A stretch of DNA of 64,000 nt from Cryptomeria japonica (lineage: Eukaryota; Streptophyta; Pinopsida; Cupressales; Cupressaceae): assembly GCF_030272615.1 (NCBI RefSeq), contig NC_081408.1, positions 201,462,341 through 201,526,340 of the forward strand, read 5' to 3'. Of this stretch, positions 23,689-35,220 are shown piece by piece (position 1 is the first letter of the stretch; each line of letters begins with the position of its first letter). The notes under the pieces were generated by a model. That model was given only the letters and a program-made list of their open reading frames with translations. It was not told the origin of the DNA and did not search any database. Made by a program: the position numbers and the translations under genes.

Positions 23689-25480
23689 TTGCGCGACTCA
23701 TGGTTGTAGGAGATTGCAGGTACTATATCGCCTTGGTGCGAGGTTCATCTCATTCAGGATTCACAGGGTTGAGTATACCTCCTTCATCCTTAGAATTCGG
23801 ATTAGGTGGTCATAAAACTCTCATCTTGCCTTAGCCATGGTCAGGTGAGCGTCGTGTGTGGTCCGTAGGGTTCCTTTGTTGTTTGGGTTGTGTGTCATGT
23901 GATTGGTGGACTTTCTTGGTTTGCATGCCTTGCATGTGGGGAATGGAGTATTTTATCCTAAGTAGTTAATTCAATTTAATGTGGGGATGTACGCATTAGT
24001 AATTGAGAAATTTAAAATAGATAGTTTTCTTTTATATGATAAATCGTTAAATTAAGAGATCGCTTTATTTATATTTAGCAAGCTTAAGTATTTAAATTGA
24101 ATTAATGTGTTCATTTACGCATTAGTAGTTGAGGAATTAAAATAAATAGGTTTCCTTCATAAGATTAGTCATTTATTTAAAAGATCGCTTTATTATGTGT
24201 AGCGAGTTTAATTTAATAGTTAATTTTAAATAACGAATTTAATTAGTTTATGCGTTTTTTAAAAAAAAGAAAGATTTAAAGTCATTTGGAAATAGAAATA
24301 AATTAATCATTTTCGCATTTCAGAAAAGAAAGGGTAATTTTAATTATTTAAAGAAAAAAAAATCATTTTTAATTTATTAAAGTTTGATATAGTGTGAAAG
24401 ATTGAATTTTGGGAAAATAATTTAATTAAATATTTTACCCTTGTCAATTGTTCGAAATATAAATGTTGGCTTAATTGATATTGAGAAATTAAAATTTAGA
24501 TTAAATAAGAGAGAAGCATATTATTTAGAAAATCAAGTTAAATTAATTTAATAGTTGAAAATAATTAATATTTCTTTTCATTTTAAAAAGGGCCTAAATT
24601 TCGAAATTAGAAATAAGGTCAAAATGGGTTCCCATTTAACCTAGGTTGAAAAAAATATTTTGGGGGATGGAAAATTTTTGAAAAAAAAAAAGAATTTTTT
24701 TTTGGAGAAAGAGATTGGGAATTTGGGGCAAGAAGATGGAGTTCTACAACTGGAGATATGGGGCGGGGGGGGGGGGGGGGGGGGCTCATCTTCAAATCCT
24801 TCCAGGAAAGCTTATTGAGGTAGGAATCTCTCTTATCAATTTGATTAAGTTATTTTTAAAAAAAAAAAGAGAAAAGGGGCTTGTATGTTTTTTTTGCAAT
24901 TTTGGTTTTCAGATTCTCCATTGTTGTCCATGAGTAAGTTTCATTGTAGAAAATTTGTTAAAGAGTAGCTTTTGTTGGATCTTTGTGTGAGAGGTGAACT
25001 TCCTTGTGCCAAAGATTTGCTTAATGGGTGGGTTATTCAACAATTTCCTCTATTGTTTGAAACCCTTAACATTCTAAAAAAATAAATAATAGAGTCCAGT
25101 ATATGTTGAATCTTTTATTATTTCTTGTTCTGGAAATCATAGATTTGATAAAAAAAAAAAGAATAGATGTTGGATTTTAGATGGATTAGATCTATTTTCT
25201 GTTTTGCCTCAAAAAATTAATTGTTCTTTTTTTTATTGTGATTTCAATGAGAAATATTTCCCAGAAAAAGACTGGGAAATTTCTCTGTGACTGCACATTT
25301 GGGGGCAGATTTGTTTTATTCTAATGTTAATGTTTTTAAAAAAAAGAATATCAAATTAAAAAAAAAAAAAATACATAATAAAAAAAAAGGGGTACGTGGG
25401 ATGGGGGAGCCAAGGCTCTACCCCAAGTCCCACGCCCTTGGGTTGCCAAAGGAGGGCCAGGCTGGGAGCCATGGCGCAGC

Positions 25481-25525
25481 CTCCACATAGTCGTGACTAT
25501 GTGGAGTCCATGGCATGGACTCCAC
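25481..25525. repeat. Two overlapping perfect palindromes
   Basis: Palindrome 1 has arms CTCCACATAGTC and GACTATGTGGAG with a 2-nt centre (25481-25506). Palindrome 2 has arms GTGGAGTCCATG and CATGGACTCCAC with a 1-nt centre (25501-25525). They share GTGGAG, so a transcript can form only one hairpin at a time. Confidence 0.9.
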
Positions 25526-26799
25526 AACCTTCCCTTTTGGGAGGGAGCCCACATGGGTGGCAAAGTTTGCTTTTTTTTTTTTTTATTATTTCAAAAAATA
25601 TAAATAAAATGTTAGTTTAAAAAAAAAGCATTTTCTTTTAAAAAGTTGCTTTTAACAAAGGTTTTTTTCATTAACAATAGTTTTAATTAATAATTAATTA
25701 TTAATAATATATATTTATTGATGAAGGTTAAGATATATATTAATTTAATAATTAATTTGAAATTCGTGCGTTATGAGATATTATAAATAATATATATAAT
25801 ATTAAGGAAATTAATATATTTATATATTGAATGATATTAAATTTAATTGTTGAGTACTTTCAAATAATTATTTGTGTATATTTTATGAAGCATGGGTTAG
25901 TAAATATGCTTTGATAAATGTATAATTCTAGTATCAGAATTATTGGGAAAAGTTTTTGCTTATTTTCGAAAAGGAATGGAATATCATTTCAAATGGGAAA
26001 ACTGTCGAAAATTATAACTATTTAATAATTGATGACTTTTAAATAATACGTTAATCAGGTACACCTTGTTTTTCGATTTGATCATACCGAGAACTTTACA
26101 ATTAGAATACTAAATATGTAAGTGCTTTAACAAAAAAAATGAAATGTTCAGTTTTGGGATGTTCTGAAAACTCAAAGGAAATGCTGGTTAGGACCCTGTC
26201 ATCTAGTTGGTCATGTCCCTAGCTCATGTACCGTCAGACATGGAAATTTGTACTTTCTTTTAATATGTTCAATTGGATCCATCTCTATGTAGGAATCATT
26301 TAGGATTTTTTTGACCAAAGTGGTCATTGTATAGTGGTTGTGTTCGCCTAAAACGACAGAGATGTAATAGACTTGAAAACTTATGTAATCCTAACTATAT
26401 TAAATGCCAGAGGGGTCTTGTAGTTGAGCAGACCCGGAGATGTAGCCTCTAGGGGTGAACTCCAAGATCATACTTGTGTTATGCGTTGCTTTTGGTCTCT
26501 CTTATTGCATACTTTAAGTTACCATGTATGGTTGCATTCTGTAAGTGTTAAATGGGAATTTAATGAAGCTAATTTTCAAATGCATGAATATAGTCACCTT
26601 GCTAAATGTAGTAATTAGGGTCATAAAAGATTGTAAAAATGATTATGGAAAAGTATTTTGTTAATATTAATAAAAAGGAGTAAGCATGGAAATAAACTCA
26701 CTAGGATGCAATTTTTGGATTAACTTGTCATAAAGCGTGCAATTGAACAAAATAAATGTAAAATCAAATATTGTATTTACTATCATAATATCTAAAATG

Positions 26800-27600
26800 A
26801 AAATCTAATTGGATGAACCTCTTTCGATTATTTACCGATTTATCTTAATAAATGAAAATTGTCATATTAGCTTTATTTCACTAAATTGGATGGATGCATT
26901 TAGTTATTTACGTTATATTCTAAACAAATAATCCTCACCAGATTAATTTTATAATTGGGTGAACTCAACTAGCTATCTACATTATAACCCTAATAAATGA
27001 ATTTCTTTATGATTAGCTAAAATTGAACTGAAGGGGAAGGATTCATTTAGTTGTTTATATCTTAATCTTAGCAAATGTATCTCTTCATGTTAAATTTATT
27101 TTAACTAAAAAGAGTGACACACATTAAGTTACTTATATTTTAATCCTAATGGAAGAACGTCACTATGTACTTATATTTTTAATCCTAAAAGAATGAATAT
27201 CATCTTGCTAACTATATTTTAATTAAAGAGATGAACTCATGTGGCCCTAGTACATTTTCACCTTAATGAATTGAGCACCATCTATTAGCATTATTTTAAC
27301 TCCAATGAAAGAACTCTATGGCTACTTACATTTTATCCTCCATAAATGAACTACAACTCATTAGTTGGTTTTGCTTAAAATCAAATGAAGGAACCTCGTT
27401 TTATCATTTGCAGCTTAATCCTAAATGAATGAATCTCATCTTATTAGCCATACTTTTAATCGTAAAGGATGATATCATTTGTGGTTGGTTACCTTTAACC
27501 CAAATGAATGAACTTTGTTATATTAGTCGCATTATACCTTAATGGGTGGCCTCTTAAGTTAATTATGTTTTAAAGTGCATTGAGTAAATATCCTCATGTT
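26800..27600. repeat. Diverged tandem repeats, unit about 40-60 bp
   Basis: The words TTTTAATCCTAA and AAATGAATGAACCTC recur roughly every 40-60 bp (for example near 26849, 26992, 27186, 27343, 27424, 27503). Copies are very diverged and there is no clean period. They lie inside the long solo LTR. Confidence 0.5.
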
Positions 27601-28026
27601 AGCCTCCTCTCCATTCAAAATAGATGAACGCTTCCTAAAATTCTAAGATGTCAATTTATCGAACATAATATATATCCATGTCTTAAGTATTAACATGTAA
27701 TTAAGATATCCAGCTTAATTGGATCAATTGTCGTGAGTTGAGCTAGGTGTAAGGATACGTAATCGCGTTGGGAAACTCCTTAGGTTCATTTAGTCTTCCG
27801 CTATGTTATCTAAGCTTTACATAAATCCAAATTATCTTAATGTTGTAACTTATTATTAACACTCGTAATTATTATTATTATTTTAAAAAATATATATTTA
27901 CACTCCATTTGAGTGTTTTTAACTTAAACCCTTTGGGGTTTCTTAGTGGGGCATTACACAGAGCCTAGGTGCCCTATTGTGTCAAAGCATTCTCCAGCTT
28001 GGGTAGATCTTGTCAAGTGTTCACAA

Positions 28027-30062
28027 TGAAATGAAATGAATCAATCTCTTCAAAAGCCCCTATGTTTGATGGTGTCAACTATGCCTTTTGGAGTAGAAGA
28101 ATGGAAACCTATTTGTCTTCTCTAGGTTGTGGTATGGATGTCAATTGTGAATGGGTATATAGTCCCTAATAACCCTCCTACTGATCTAGATGCTAAGAAG
28201 GAATATGGGAACAATGTTAAAGCTAAAAATGCCATTCTTAGTGGGTTATCTGACAATGAGTTTGTTAAGGTCATGCATTGCTCATCTGCCAAAGAAACTT
28301 GGGGTAAGTTGCAAAAGATATTTGAAGGCAGTGCTAAAGTAAAGGAAGCCAAGTTACATGCATTGAGAGCACAACTTGAGGGTTTGAAGATGAGAGAGGA
28401 AGTAAGATTGTTGACTATCTCCAAAGGATTGATGAAACAATAAACACCATTAGAGGACTTGAGCAAGAAATAAAAGATGAGGTGGTGGTGAAGAAAGTAC
28501 TTAGATATCTCATATCTAAGTATGATACAAAGGATTCTGTAATAGAAGAAGCAAAATATCTAAAAGTCTTTACAATGGATGAGTTGTATGGTTTCCTAAC
28601 TACTTATGAGATGAGGACTTTTGGTACTGAGGCTATGAAGAAAGAGGTTGCATTCAAAACATAAAGGAAAGGAAAAGAAGAGCCTTCTTATGATGGAACT
28701 AGTGAAGACTTGGATGATATCATGGCAAAATTTGTCAGAAGACTGAAGACAGGTTCAGGCAAATACAAAGGCAAGCTGCCCTTGAAATGTTTCAACTGTA
28801 GAAAGATTGGAAATTTTTCTGCCAAATGTCCCTATGGTAATAAGAATGAAGATGATCAATCAAGCTGTAGGAGATCATACAGTAAGGACTGGAAGAAAAA
28901 TTTCTACCTACATGGTAGAAGAGGCAACTAGAAGTAGAGCAGTCTTTACACACATGAAAATGATACCACAGATGAGGAGAGTGTCTCAGATGACTGTTGT
29001 AGTGAAGATGAAGTCAGAGAAAACCTCTTTATGGATCAAGAGGTTTCGATACCTGAAGAAGGAGAAGAAGAAGAGAAAGAAGGAGAAGTAGACCTTGAAG
29101 CAGGGCTCCTTAGTGTGTTGGAATAACTGAAGAAAACAAAAAGAGATCTGAAGATGGTGAAAAAGGATGCAGTTCAAGAACAAAAGTTGTTGGAAGAATC
29201 TCTTGAAGAATCCAAGTAAACAATTGTGAATATAAATCTTAAATTGGAGGAGGCCAAGAGAATCTATGAAGTTACTAGTATAGACTTGAGTAAAAAGGAG
29301 AAGGAGCATCAGAACCTGGAAGAAGAAATTGTCAAGCTCTAAAAGGAATTAGAGAAAAGCAAGGAAGAGATGAAAGTGAGATGCAAATATGAAGGCAAGA
29401 CCGAAGTTTTAGACAAGATGTTGAGCAAATAGAAGCAATCTAAAGATACTAGTGGTTTAGGATTTGAAGAGGGTCAAATTTCAAATAGGAAAGACACATC
29501 CAGTAAGGAGATACGGTCTACTTATTTAAATGAAGGTGAAGAGAAGAAGGCATTCATGGTAAGCAGAGATACCAGTAAGAAGACATGTGAAGATGTTGTT
29601 AAGAACTGCCACATAAATTGGTATACACAATCAATGAACCAAAGGCCATACTCAATGCACCGACATACAAATCCAAGGAGAAATACATGAGCTAATCATG
29701 AAGGATTCATCGGAGTTAGCAACATGAAAGGAAGAATTTCGCTGAGGCAGTCATTTGTAGGACCAAGACAATATAACCGATATGTTCCAAACTTTCATGG
29801 TTATTATCACCGATGTAATAAGTTTGGTCATAGAATGACAAATTGTAGGAAAATGAATGTAAACCGCAATTTGAGTAGAAACTCATTTGTTGCATTACAA
29901 GGTACAAATATCACATGTTATAATTGCAATGAGTTTGGTCATAAGAGTTATGAGTATAGGAGAAATGTGCAGATGTCCTACAAGAATGTTTTGGATACAT
30001 CTTTCAATCATAATGTAAAATGTTACAAGTGTCAAAATTTTGGTCACATGGGCAAAAGAAAA
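28027..30062 (+). pseudogene. gag: Copia-2 gag
   Basis: The N-terminal words APMFDGVNYAFWSRRMETYL (about 28056-28115) open a Copia Gag. After a frame change, 28129-28443 carries the capsid region (SSAKETWGKLQKIFEGSAKV), and after another, 28482-28664 and 28710-28931 reach the first knuckle CFNCRKIGNFSAKC, in which the His is replaced. A coiled coil follows (about 29090-29430), with stops. Then come further knuckles at 29724-30065: YHRCNKFGHRMTNC, CYNCNEFGHKSYEY (last Cys lost) and CYKCQNFGHMGKRK (last Cys lost). Several knuckles after a coiled coil is the same plan as ORF1 of E1/E2. Confidence 0.87.
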
Positions 30063-31504
30063 TAGTACCAGATCAAAAGATAGAGACTAAATCGGAACAC
30101 AAGATGATAGAAGAAGAGAATAAAGAAGAGAAACATGTCTGGATAGAGAAAGAGAAGAACAAGACAGAGTCAAGCTTGATTGTGCAGACTGCTCTACATG
30201 ATGAAAGAAGGAATCTATGGGTTATAGACAGTGGCTTCTCTAATCACATGACCAGAGACAATAAAAAGTTCATCAAGCTTGATGATTGGAATGGTGGTTT
30301 TGTCTGGTTTGGTGATAACTCCTCTATCAAGATTAAGGGTCATGGTACATTGAATATTGATGGAAAGATCAAGGCTCATGATGTGTACTATGTGGAAGGA
30401 CTAAAGCATAATCTACTAAGTGTAAGTTAGATGTGTGACAAAGGATACAAGTTCACATTTGACTCTACCAATTATTAAATAGGAAAGCAGAGTACCGGTC
30501 AGGTTGTAGCAGAGGGAAAGAGAACATATGATAATTTCTACAATCTAAAGGAATGATATGACTCCCAATGCATGATGGGATAGGTTTATGAAAGCTAGTT
30601 GTGGCATCGAAGATTAGGTCATGTGAATTTTGATAATCTGGTGAAGATAAGTAAAAATGGGTATGTGAGAAATATTCCACAAATAACTAAACCAACAAGT
30701 ACTTTTTGTTATGAATGCATCAAAGGAAATCAAATCAAAGTGAGTTGCAAAACAAAAGAGTATAATACCTCAAGACCTCTGGAGTTAGTACATATAGATT
30801 TGTGTGTACCAACAAGGAGAAGGGCTATGACCGGTGAGAGATATTTCATGCTATTTATTAATGACTACTCAAGGATGACCTGGATGACATTATTGCATGA
30901 AAAATCATAGGCATTTGAAATATTCAAGATTTTTAGAAGGATGGTTGAAAATGATAGTAGACACCATTTAAAGTGTTTAAGATTAGATTGGGATGGAGAA
31001 TATTCTTCAAATGAGTTTATTGACTACTGTGATAAATGTGGAATGCGGAGACAGTATTCAACAACAAGAACACCATAGCAAAATTGTGTGGCAAAAAGGA
31101 AGAATAAGACAGTAAAGGAAATGGCTAGAACAATGTTGAATGAAGCTAGCATACCAGATACATACTAGAAGGAAGTATTTCATACTATTGTCTATACATT
31201 AAACTGGGTACAACTAAGAGTGAACAGTGGAATGACTCCTTATGAGTTATGGTACGACAGGAAACCATCACTCAAACATTTTAGAGTGTTTGGAAATAAG
31301 TGCTTCATCAAGAGAGATGCTGATGGATTAGGAAGTTTTGATTCCAGGGGTGATGAAGGAATCTTCTTGGGTTACTCAACCAATAGAAAAGCCTACAAAT
31401 GCTACAACAAGAAATTGAGAAAAATGGTTGATAGTATAAATGTGATAATAGATGAAGACCTACAGAAGAAAGAATCTGCATCGGCACCCTATATTGATGT
31501 TTGA
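30063..31504 (+). pseudogene. pol: Copia-2 protease and integrase
   Basis: The protease motif is intact as LWVIDSGFSNHMTRD (about 30218-30262), followed by YYVEGLKHNLLSVS and a stop at 30428-30430. The integrase zinc region (WHRRLGHVNF, then CYECIKGN) starts at 30600. The first catalytic Asp is present in LVHIDLC and the second in LDWDGEYSS (about 30980-31010). The third position reads QNCVAKRKNKT, Lys where related elements have catalytic Glu. Stops at about 30908, 31076 and 31166 and a frame change before 31220 break it. The 31220-31504 frame holds MTPYELWYDRKPSLKHFRVF and FDSRGDEGIFLGYSTN, typical of Copia integrase C-termini. Confidence 0.9.
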
Positions 31505-33230
31505 GATGATGAGCATGAAGATCAATCTGACGATGGACCAGTAGAGGAAGCACCAAGCAAGAACTCCAACTGGTATGTGCAGAATAACCATTTGGAAGAA
31601 TGGATCGTAGGAGATAAAAATGAAGGTGTGTAGACCAGAAGGAGACTAGCCCAGAATGATGAGTAGGTAAATTTTTGTCTCATTATAGAACTTGAGACCA
31701 AAACCTTTGATGAAGCTAGCAAAAGTGAAAAGTAGATAGATGCCATGGATGAAGAGCTAAAAAAATTGAGAAATAACAAACTTGGGAACGTGTTTCTAGA
31801 CTGACAGACAAGAATGTCATAGGTACCAAGTGGGTCTACTGGAACAAGATGAATGAAGAAGGAAAAATAATCCGACATAAAGCAAGGTTAGTTTGCAAAG
31901 CGTATGCTCAAGTGGAAGGTATTGACTTCAAAGAAACCTTTGCACCGTTTGCTAGGTTAGAGGCAATAAGAATGTTTTTAGCTTTCTCTTCCTATAAAGG
32001 TTATAGGGTCTACCAAATGGACATGAAATTTGCATTTTTGAATGGTAACCTTGAAGAAGAGGTGTATATGGAACAACCAAATGGTTATCTTTTGCATGAT
32101 GATGAGAGTTTTGTATGTTATTTGAAGAAAGCCTTGTCTGTCTTGAAGCAGGCTCCTAGAGAATGTTATTCTCGGTTGGATAAATACTTGAAGGACCAAG
32201 GATTTTGGAAAGGGAATGCATACAATAACCTATATGTCAAGGTAAATGGAGATCACATGATTATAGTTGTTGTATATGTGGATGATATTCTCTTTGGAGG
32301 AGACAAGGACATCATGTGCAAAGAATTTGCAGATCAAATGAAGACAAAATTTGAGATGTCCATGCTGGGTGAGTTGTCCTATTTTCTTGGTTTGTAGATC
32401 TCACAGCAGGAGAAACAAATTTTCATCTCACAATCCAAGTATGTTAAAGACATGTTGATGAAATTTCAAATGGAGAACAACAAACCGGTAAGTACTCCCA
32501 TGGTTACTGGTTGTAAGTTAAGAAAACTAGATTAGTCACCGGAAGTTGAGCAAACACTATATAGGTCTATGATTGGTAGTTCGTTATATCTAACAACATC
32601 TAGACCAGATATTGTACAAGTTGTTTGCATGGTAGCAAGACTCCAAGATGCTCCTAAACAATCTCACTTAAATGCAATTAGGAGAATCCTCAGGTATCTG
32701 CAAGGAACTATCAGTTGTGGCCTGTGCTATCCAAAGAAAGGAAACTTCTGTTTGCAAGCTTATACTGATGCAGATTGGGTAGGAAGTATTGATGACTAGA
32801 AGAGTACAAGTGGAGGTGCTTTCTACTTAGGAGACTAGTTAGTCTTGTAGCACAGCAAGAAGCAAGATTCAGTGTCAATACCTACTACTAAGGAAAAGTA
32901 TATAGCAACTGCTACATGTTGTTCATAGATTTTGTGGATGAAATAGACAGTGAAAGACATAGGTGGAGATACCAAAACCTATTCCAATCCAGTGTGATAA
33001 CTCAAGTGCAATCAACATCTCCAAGAATATAGTAATGAACACAAGAACAAAACACATTGCAATCAAGTATCACTTCTTGAGGGAGAAGGTAGCAAACAAG
33101 GAGGTCATAGTATAATATGTTCCAACCAGTGAGAAAGTTACTGACATATTTACCAAGACACTTCCTTTGGGCCCATTTGAGTCCTTGAGATATAAGATGG
33201 GGGTTGTCCCACCATCTAGCAACACTTAAA
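31505..33230 (+). pseudogene. pol: Copia-2 reverse transcriptase and RNase H
   Basis: A damaged linker (31505-31848) leads into an open RT frame at 31849-32397 with RLVCKAYAQVEGIDFKETFA, VYQMDMKFAFLNGNLEEEVY and the palm motif VVYVDDILFGG, both Asp kept. Stops at 32396 and about 32530 precede the connection (LYRSMIGSSLYLTTSRPDIV) and RNase H start (AYTDADWVGSIDD), and more stops follow. The end of RNase H is readable to about 33228 (MGVVPPSSNT). Most stops are TAG in place of CAG or TGG-type codons. Confidence 0.9.
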
Positions 33231-33363
33231 TGTGTAGGAGATTGTATGGTTCAGGGGCAGTCAACAATTGTTACTATCCTATGACTATTGAATCATGAAG
33301 CATGGACATAGGGGGAGAATGTGTCCTACCACATGTAAACAAGGGAGAGATTATGGGTAGACT
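33231..33363 (+). other. Copia-2 3' untranslated region
   Basis: It contains the purine-rich word AGGGGGAGAA at about 33310 and CAAGGGAGAGATTA at about 33341. Either could be the polypurine tract, and no LTR start of this family follows. Confidence 0.5.
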
Positions 33364-34016
33364 TGTTGAACACAGAGTACCACTGAGAGGGGGGTGAATC
33401 AGTGGTTGCTTAAACTTTTTGACCTTTCAAAGCAACTTCAAAATATTAGTTATTAAATTAAGCACTAAACAATCAAACCAATAAAGAAGAAAGGAAAAAT
33501 AAAAAGATCAGTCACACAAATGCAACTCATAACACCAGATGTATGAGGAAAACGCAATATGGGAAAAACCTCGGTGAGAAAAGTTGTTGGAGACTATTGC
33601 TCCAATCTAGCCTCACAAGTAGAACATTGGACTACAAAGATTTAGGGCACTAACCCAAGGAGCACCAACCCCTTCTATTTTAGGACACCAACCCAAGGAG
33701 CACCAACCCTTGCACCAAACTCCAATTTGCTTCTTGTTGCAATTGAATTCTGCAACTCTTTATCAAATATCTTACTGTCGGTTGATTATGTTTTTCTTCT
33801 CCACTGAATCTCAAACTACCAGTTGTAAGATTTCTCTATCTAATTCTTGGCCTCTATTATCTCTCTCTCTATCACAGTTTCACTACACATTGTGTCACAC
33901 TTGGATGCTACTTTGCTTTACCACACCTCACCGGTTTGCTTAATTATTGAACTAGAGTTATACTGGTACCCAATCACTATTAGTTAAACCATCTCACCAA
34001 TTTTCTTGCTCACTTA
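33364..34016 (-). repeat. Truncated LTR of the M/Copia-2 LTR family, minus orientation
   Basis: On the plus strand it begins TGTTGAACACAGAGTACC and runs GAGGGGGGTGAATCAGTGG, the reverse complement of the family's LTR 3' end. It aligns with 15838 onward (for example GGGAAAAACCTCGGTGAGAAA-like words and GGAGCACCAACCC repeats). It ends abruptly at the E1 LTR at 34017. No primer-binding site adjoins its left end and no matching second half was found. Confidence 0.7.
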
Positions 34017-35170
34017 TGCTGGCATTTTTGATGATTATGTTGTGATTTTCATTGATGGACACACACTTGCATTGAGATTACTTTTATATGTATGAGTTAT
34101 TCTCAACCGGCAATTGTTCCAACTGGTATGATGCATTATAGTCCTTAGACTATTGGTGTTTTGCAGAAAGTGATTACCCATCTGAAGTGGTATGTAGACC
34201 CCAAGCGGTTCGAGGATCTCAAGTGGTATGAAGGATCAAAGCGGCAGAATACATATTTCCCAGTCTTCATTTTGTAAAACTGCCAACCGGTATTTTGCTT
34301 GAACTGGTATTTTGTATGAACCGGTAATACTCTGTGATGAGTTACCAACCAACATTTGTGATGAGTTACCATCCACCGATTGTTTGACGGTGCTGACACT
34401 TTACCGGTGATTTTTGTGTCATGTTACAGAATATGTCTAGATGCATTGAACCTAGGAAATTGTAATGTAATCCTATTGGACCGACATGAAATCAGATTCC
34501 TTTATAAGGACATCATGTCTAGGGTTTTAGGTTGCTGTAGTTGTTGTTGATGTTGTTGATAGGGTTTAAGGTGGTTGAGGAGTTAGAGAGAGTATGAATG
34601 TGTAGAAGACTAAAGTAATGTTGGAATGCATTAGGAACGAGATATCAAGGATCTAATCAAGCAATCTGTGCTATTTGCTAGATCACTCACTTGTTGATTA
34701 CTCACATCTTCGACAAGTCTGTAGCCCTTAACCGGGTAGGCCCAAAAGCCTTTTGTAAATCCTCTAACAAGGTGGTTCACATCTGTGGATTTAAAATCCT
34801 CTAGCAAGGTAGTCTTTAATCGGACTTATCTCCTAACAGAGATTGAGATTCCTAATAGGATCTGTTCTAGTAAAGAACATTGTATGACCTTAATCGATCT
34901 GACCTTAACTTGTCTAGTTCCTATTCTGCACATAGTTACTTGTGAGTTCCATCTCACCCTGGTTTTTCCCATTTGGGTTTCCATGTCAAAATCTCTTGTG
35001 CTATGGTGTTTGTGCTTTTGTGGGTGAATGCATTATTTTCTATTTGGTTTGCATGTGTGCTAACTGGTTCGCCTGCTAAACTATTTTACCGGTTCACTGT
35101 TAGTCTAGCAAAGTGTTTAAGTGCAAAGATTTTTGGCATACTAATTCACCCCCCCTCTTAGTATTCATCA
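34017..35170 (+). repeat. E1 5' LTR
   Basis: About 1.15 kb, from TGCTGGCATTTTTGATGATT to CTTAGTATTCATCA, colinear with both E2 LTRs. It includes the shared words ATTGATGGACACACACTTG and GACATGAAATCAGATTCC. No 3' partner exists in the window. Confidence 0.85.
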
Positions 35171-35172
35171 GT

Positions 35173-35184
35173 TGGTATCAGAGC
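35173..35184 (+). promoter_or_regulatory. E1 primer-binding site
   Basis: TGGTATCAGAGC two bases after the LTR, a perfect match to the initiator-Met-tRNA-type site. Confidence 0.92.
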
Positions 35185-35220
35185 CAACCTTTCTATAAGT
35201 TTAACCACTTGGAAAGAGAT

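Larger units (their letters stand above)
23435..27958. mobile_element. 4.5-kb solo-LTR-like insertion with perfect 11-bp inverted ends
   Basis: The insertion starts TGTAATGCCCC and ends GGGGCATTACA, perfect inverted 11-mers bounded by TG and CA. It is flanked by the direct 5-bp duplication CAGAG (23430-23434 and 27959-27963). It has no internal copy of its own ends and no credible coding region, so a solo LTR of a long-LTR element (probably Ty3/gypsy) is most likely; a non-autonomous element of unknown class is possible. It is AT-rich, with an (AT)n run (about 23652-23686), a G20 run (24765-24784), poly-A/T tracts, a GC-rich hairpin island (25396-25560) and a diverged tandem region (26800-27600). 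Open frames around 25287-25620 arise from the GC-rich island. Confidence 0.78.
21683..33363 (+). mobile_element. Copia-2: decayed Ty1/copia element, PBS split by a 4.5-kb insertion, no 3' LTR seen
   Basis: A 5' LTR (21683-23421) is followed by a primer-binding site that is cut by the insertion 23435-27958. The interior then resumes with gag, protease, integrase, RT and RNase H to about 33230. After a purine-rich stretch (33301-33353) the sequence passes at 33364 into an LTR in the opposite orientation, so the expected 3' LTR starting TGTTGGCATTG is absent. An insertion or rearrangement at the 3' end is the simplest reading. Copia-2 itself lies in element M. Confidence 0.85.

Noticed and set aside
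25287-25620. Overlapping frames of 67-74 codons on both strands
   Set aside because: They come from the GC-rich hairpin island of the 4.5-kb solo-LTR-like insertion.
23435-27958. DNA transposon with short terminal inverted repeats
   Set aside because: The ends are TG...CA with a 5-bp duplication and no transposase, which fits an LTR better, though this is not excluded.
33364-34016. 3' LTR of Copia-2
   Set aside because: Position fits but orientation is reversed: the sequence is the reverse complement of the LTR end, not an LTR start.
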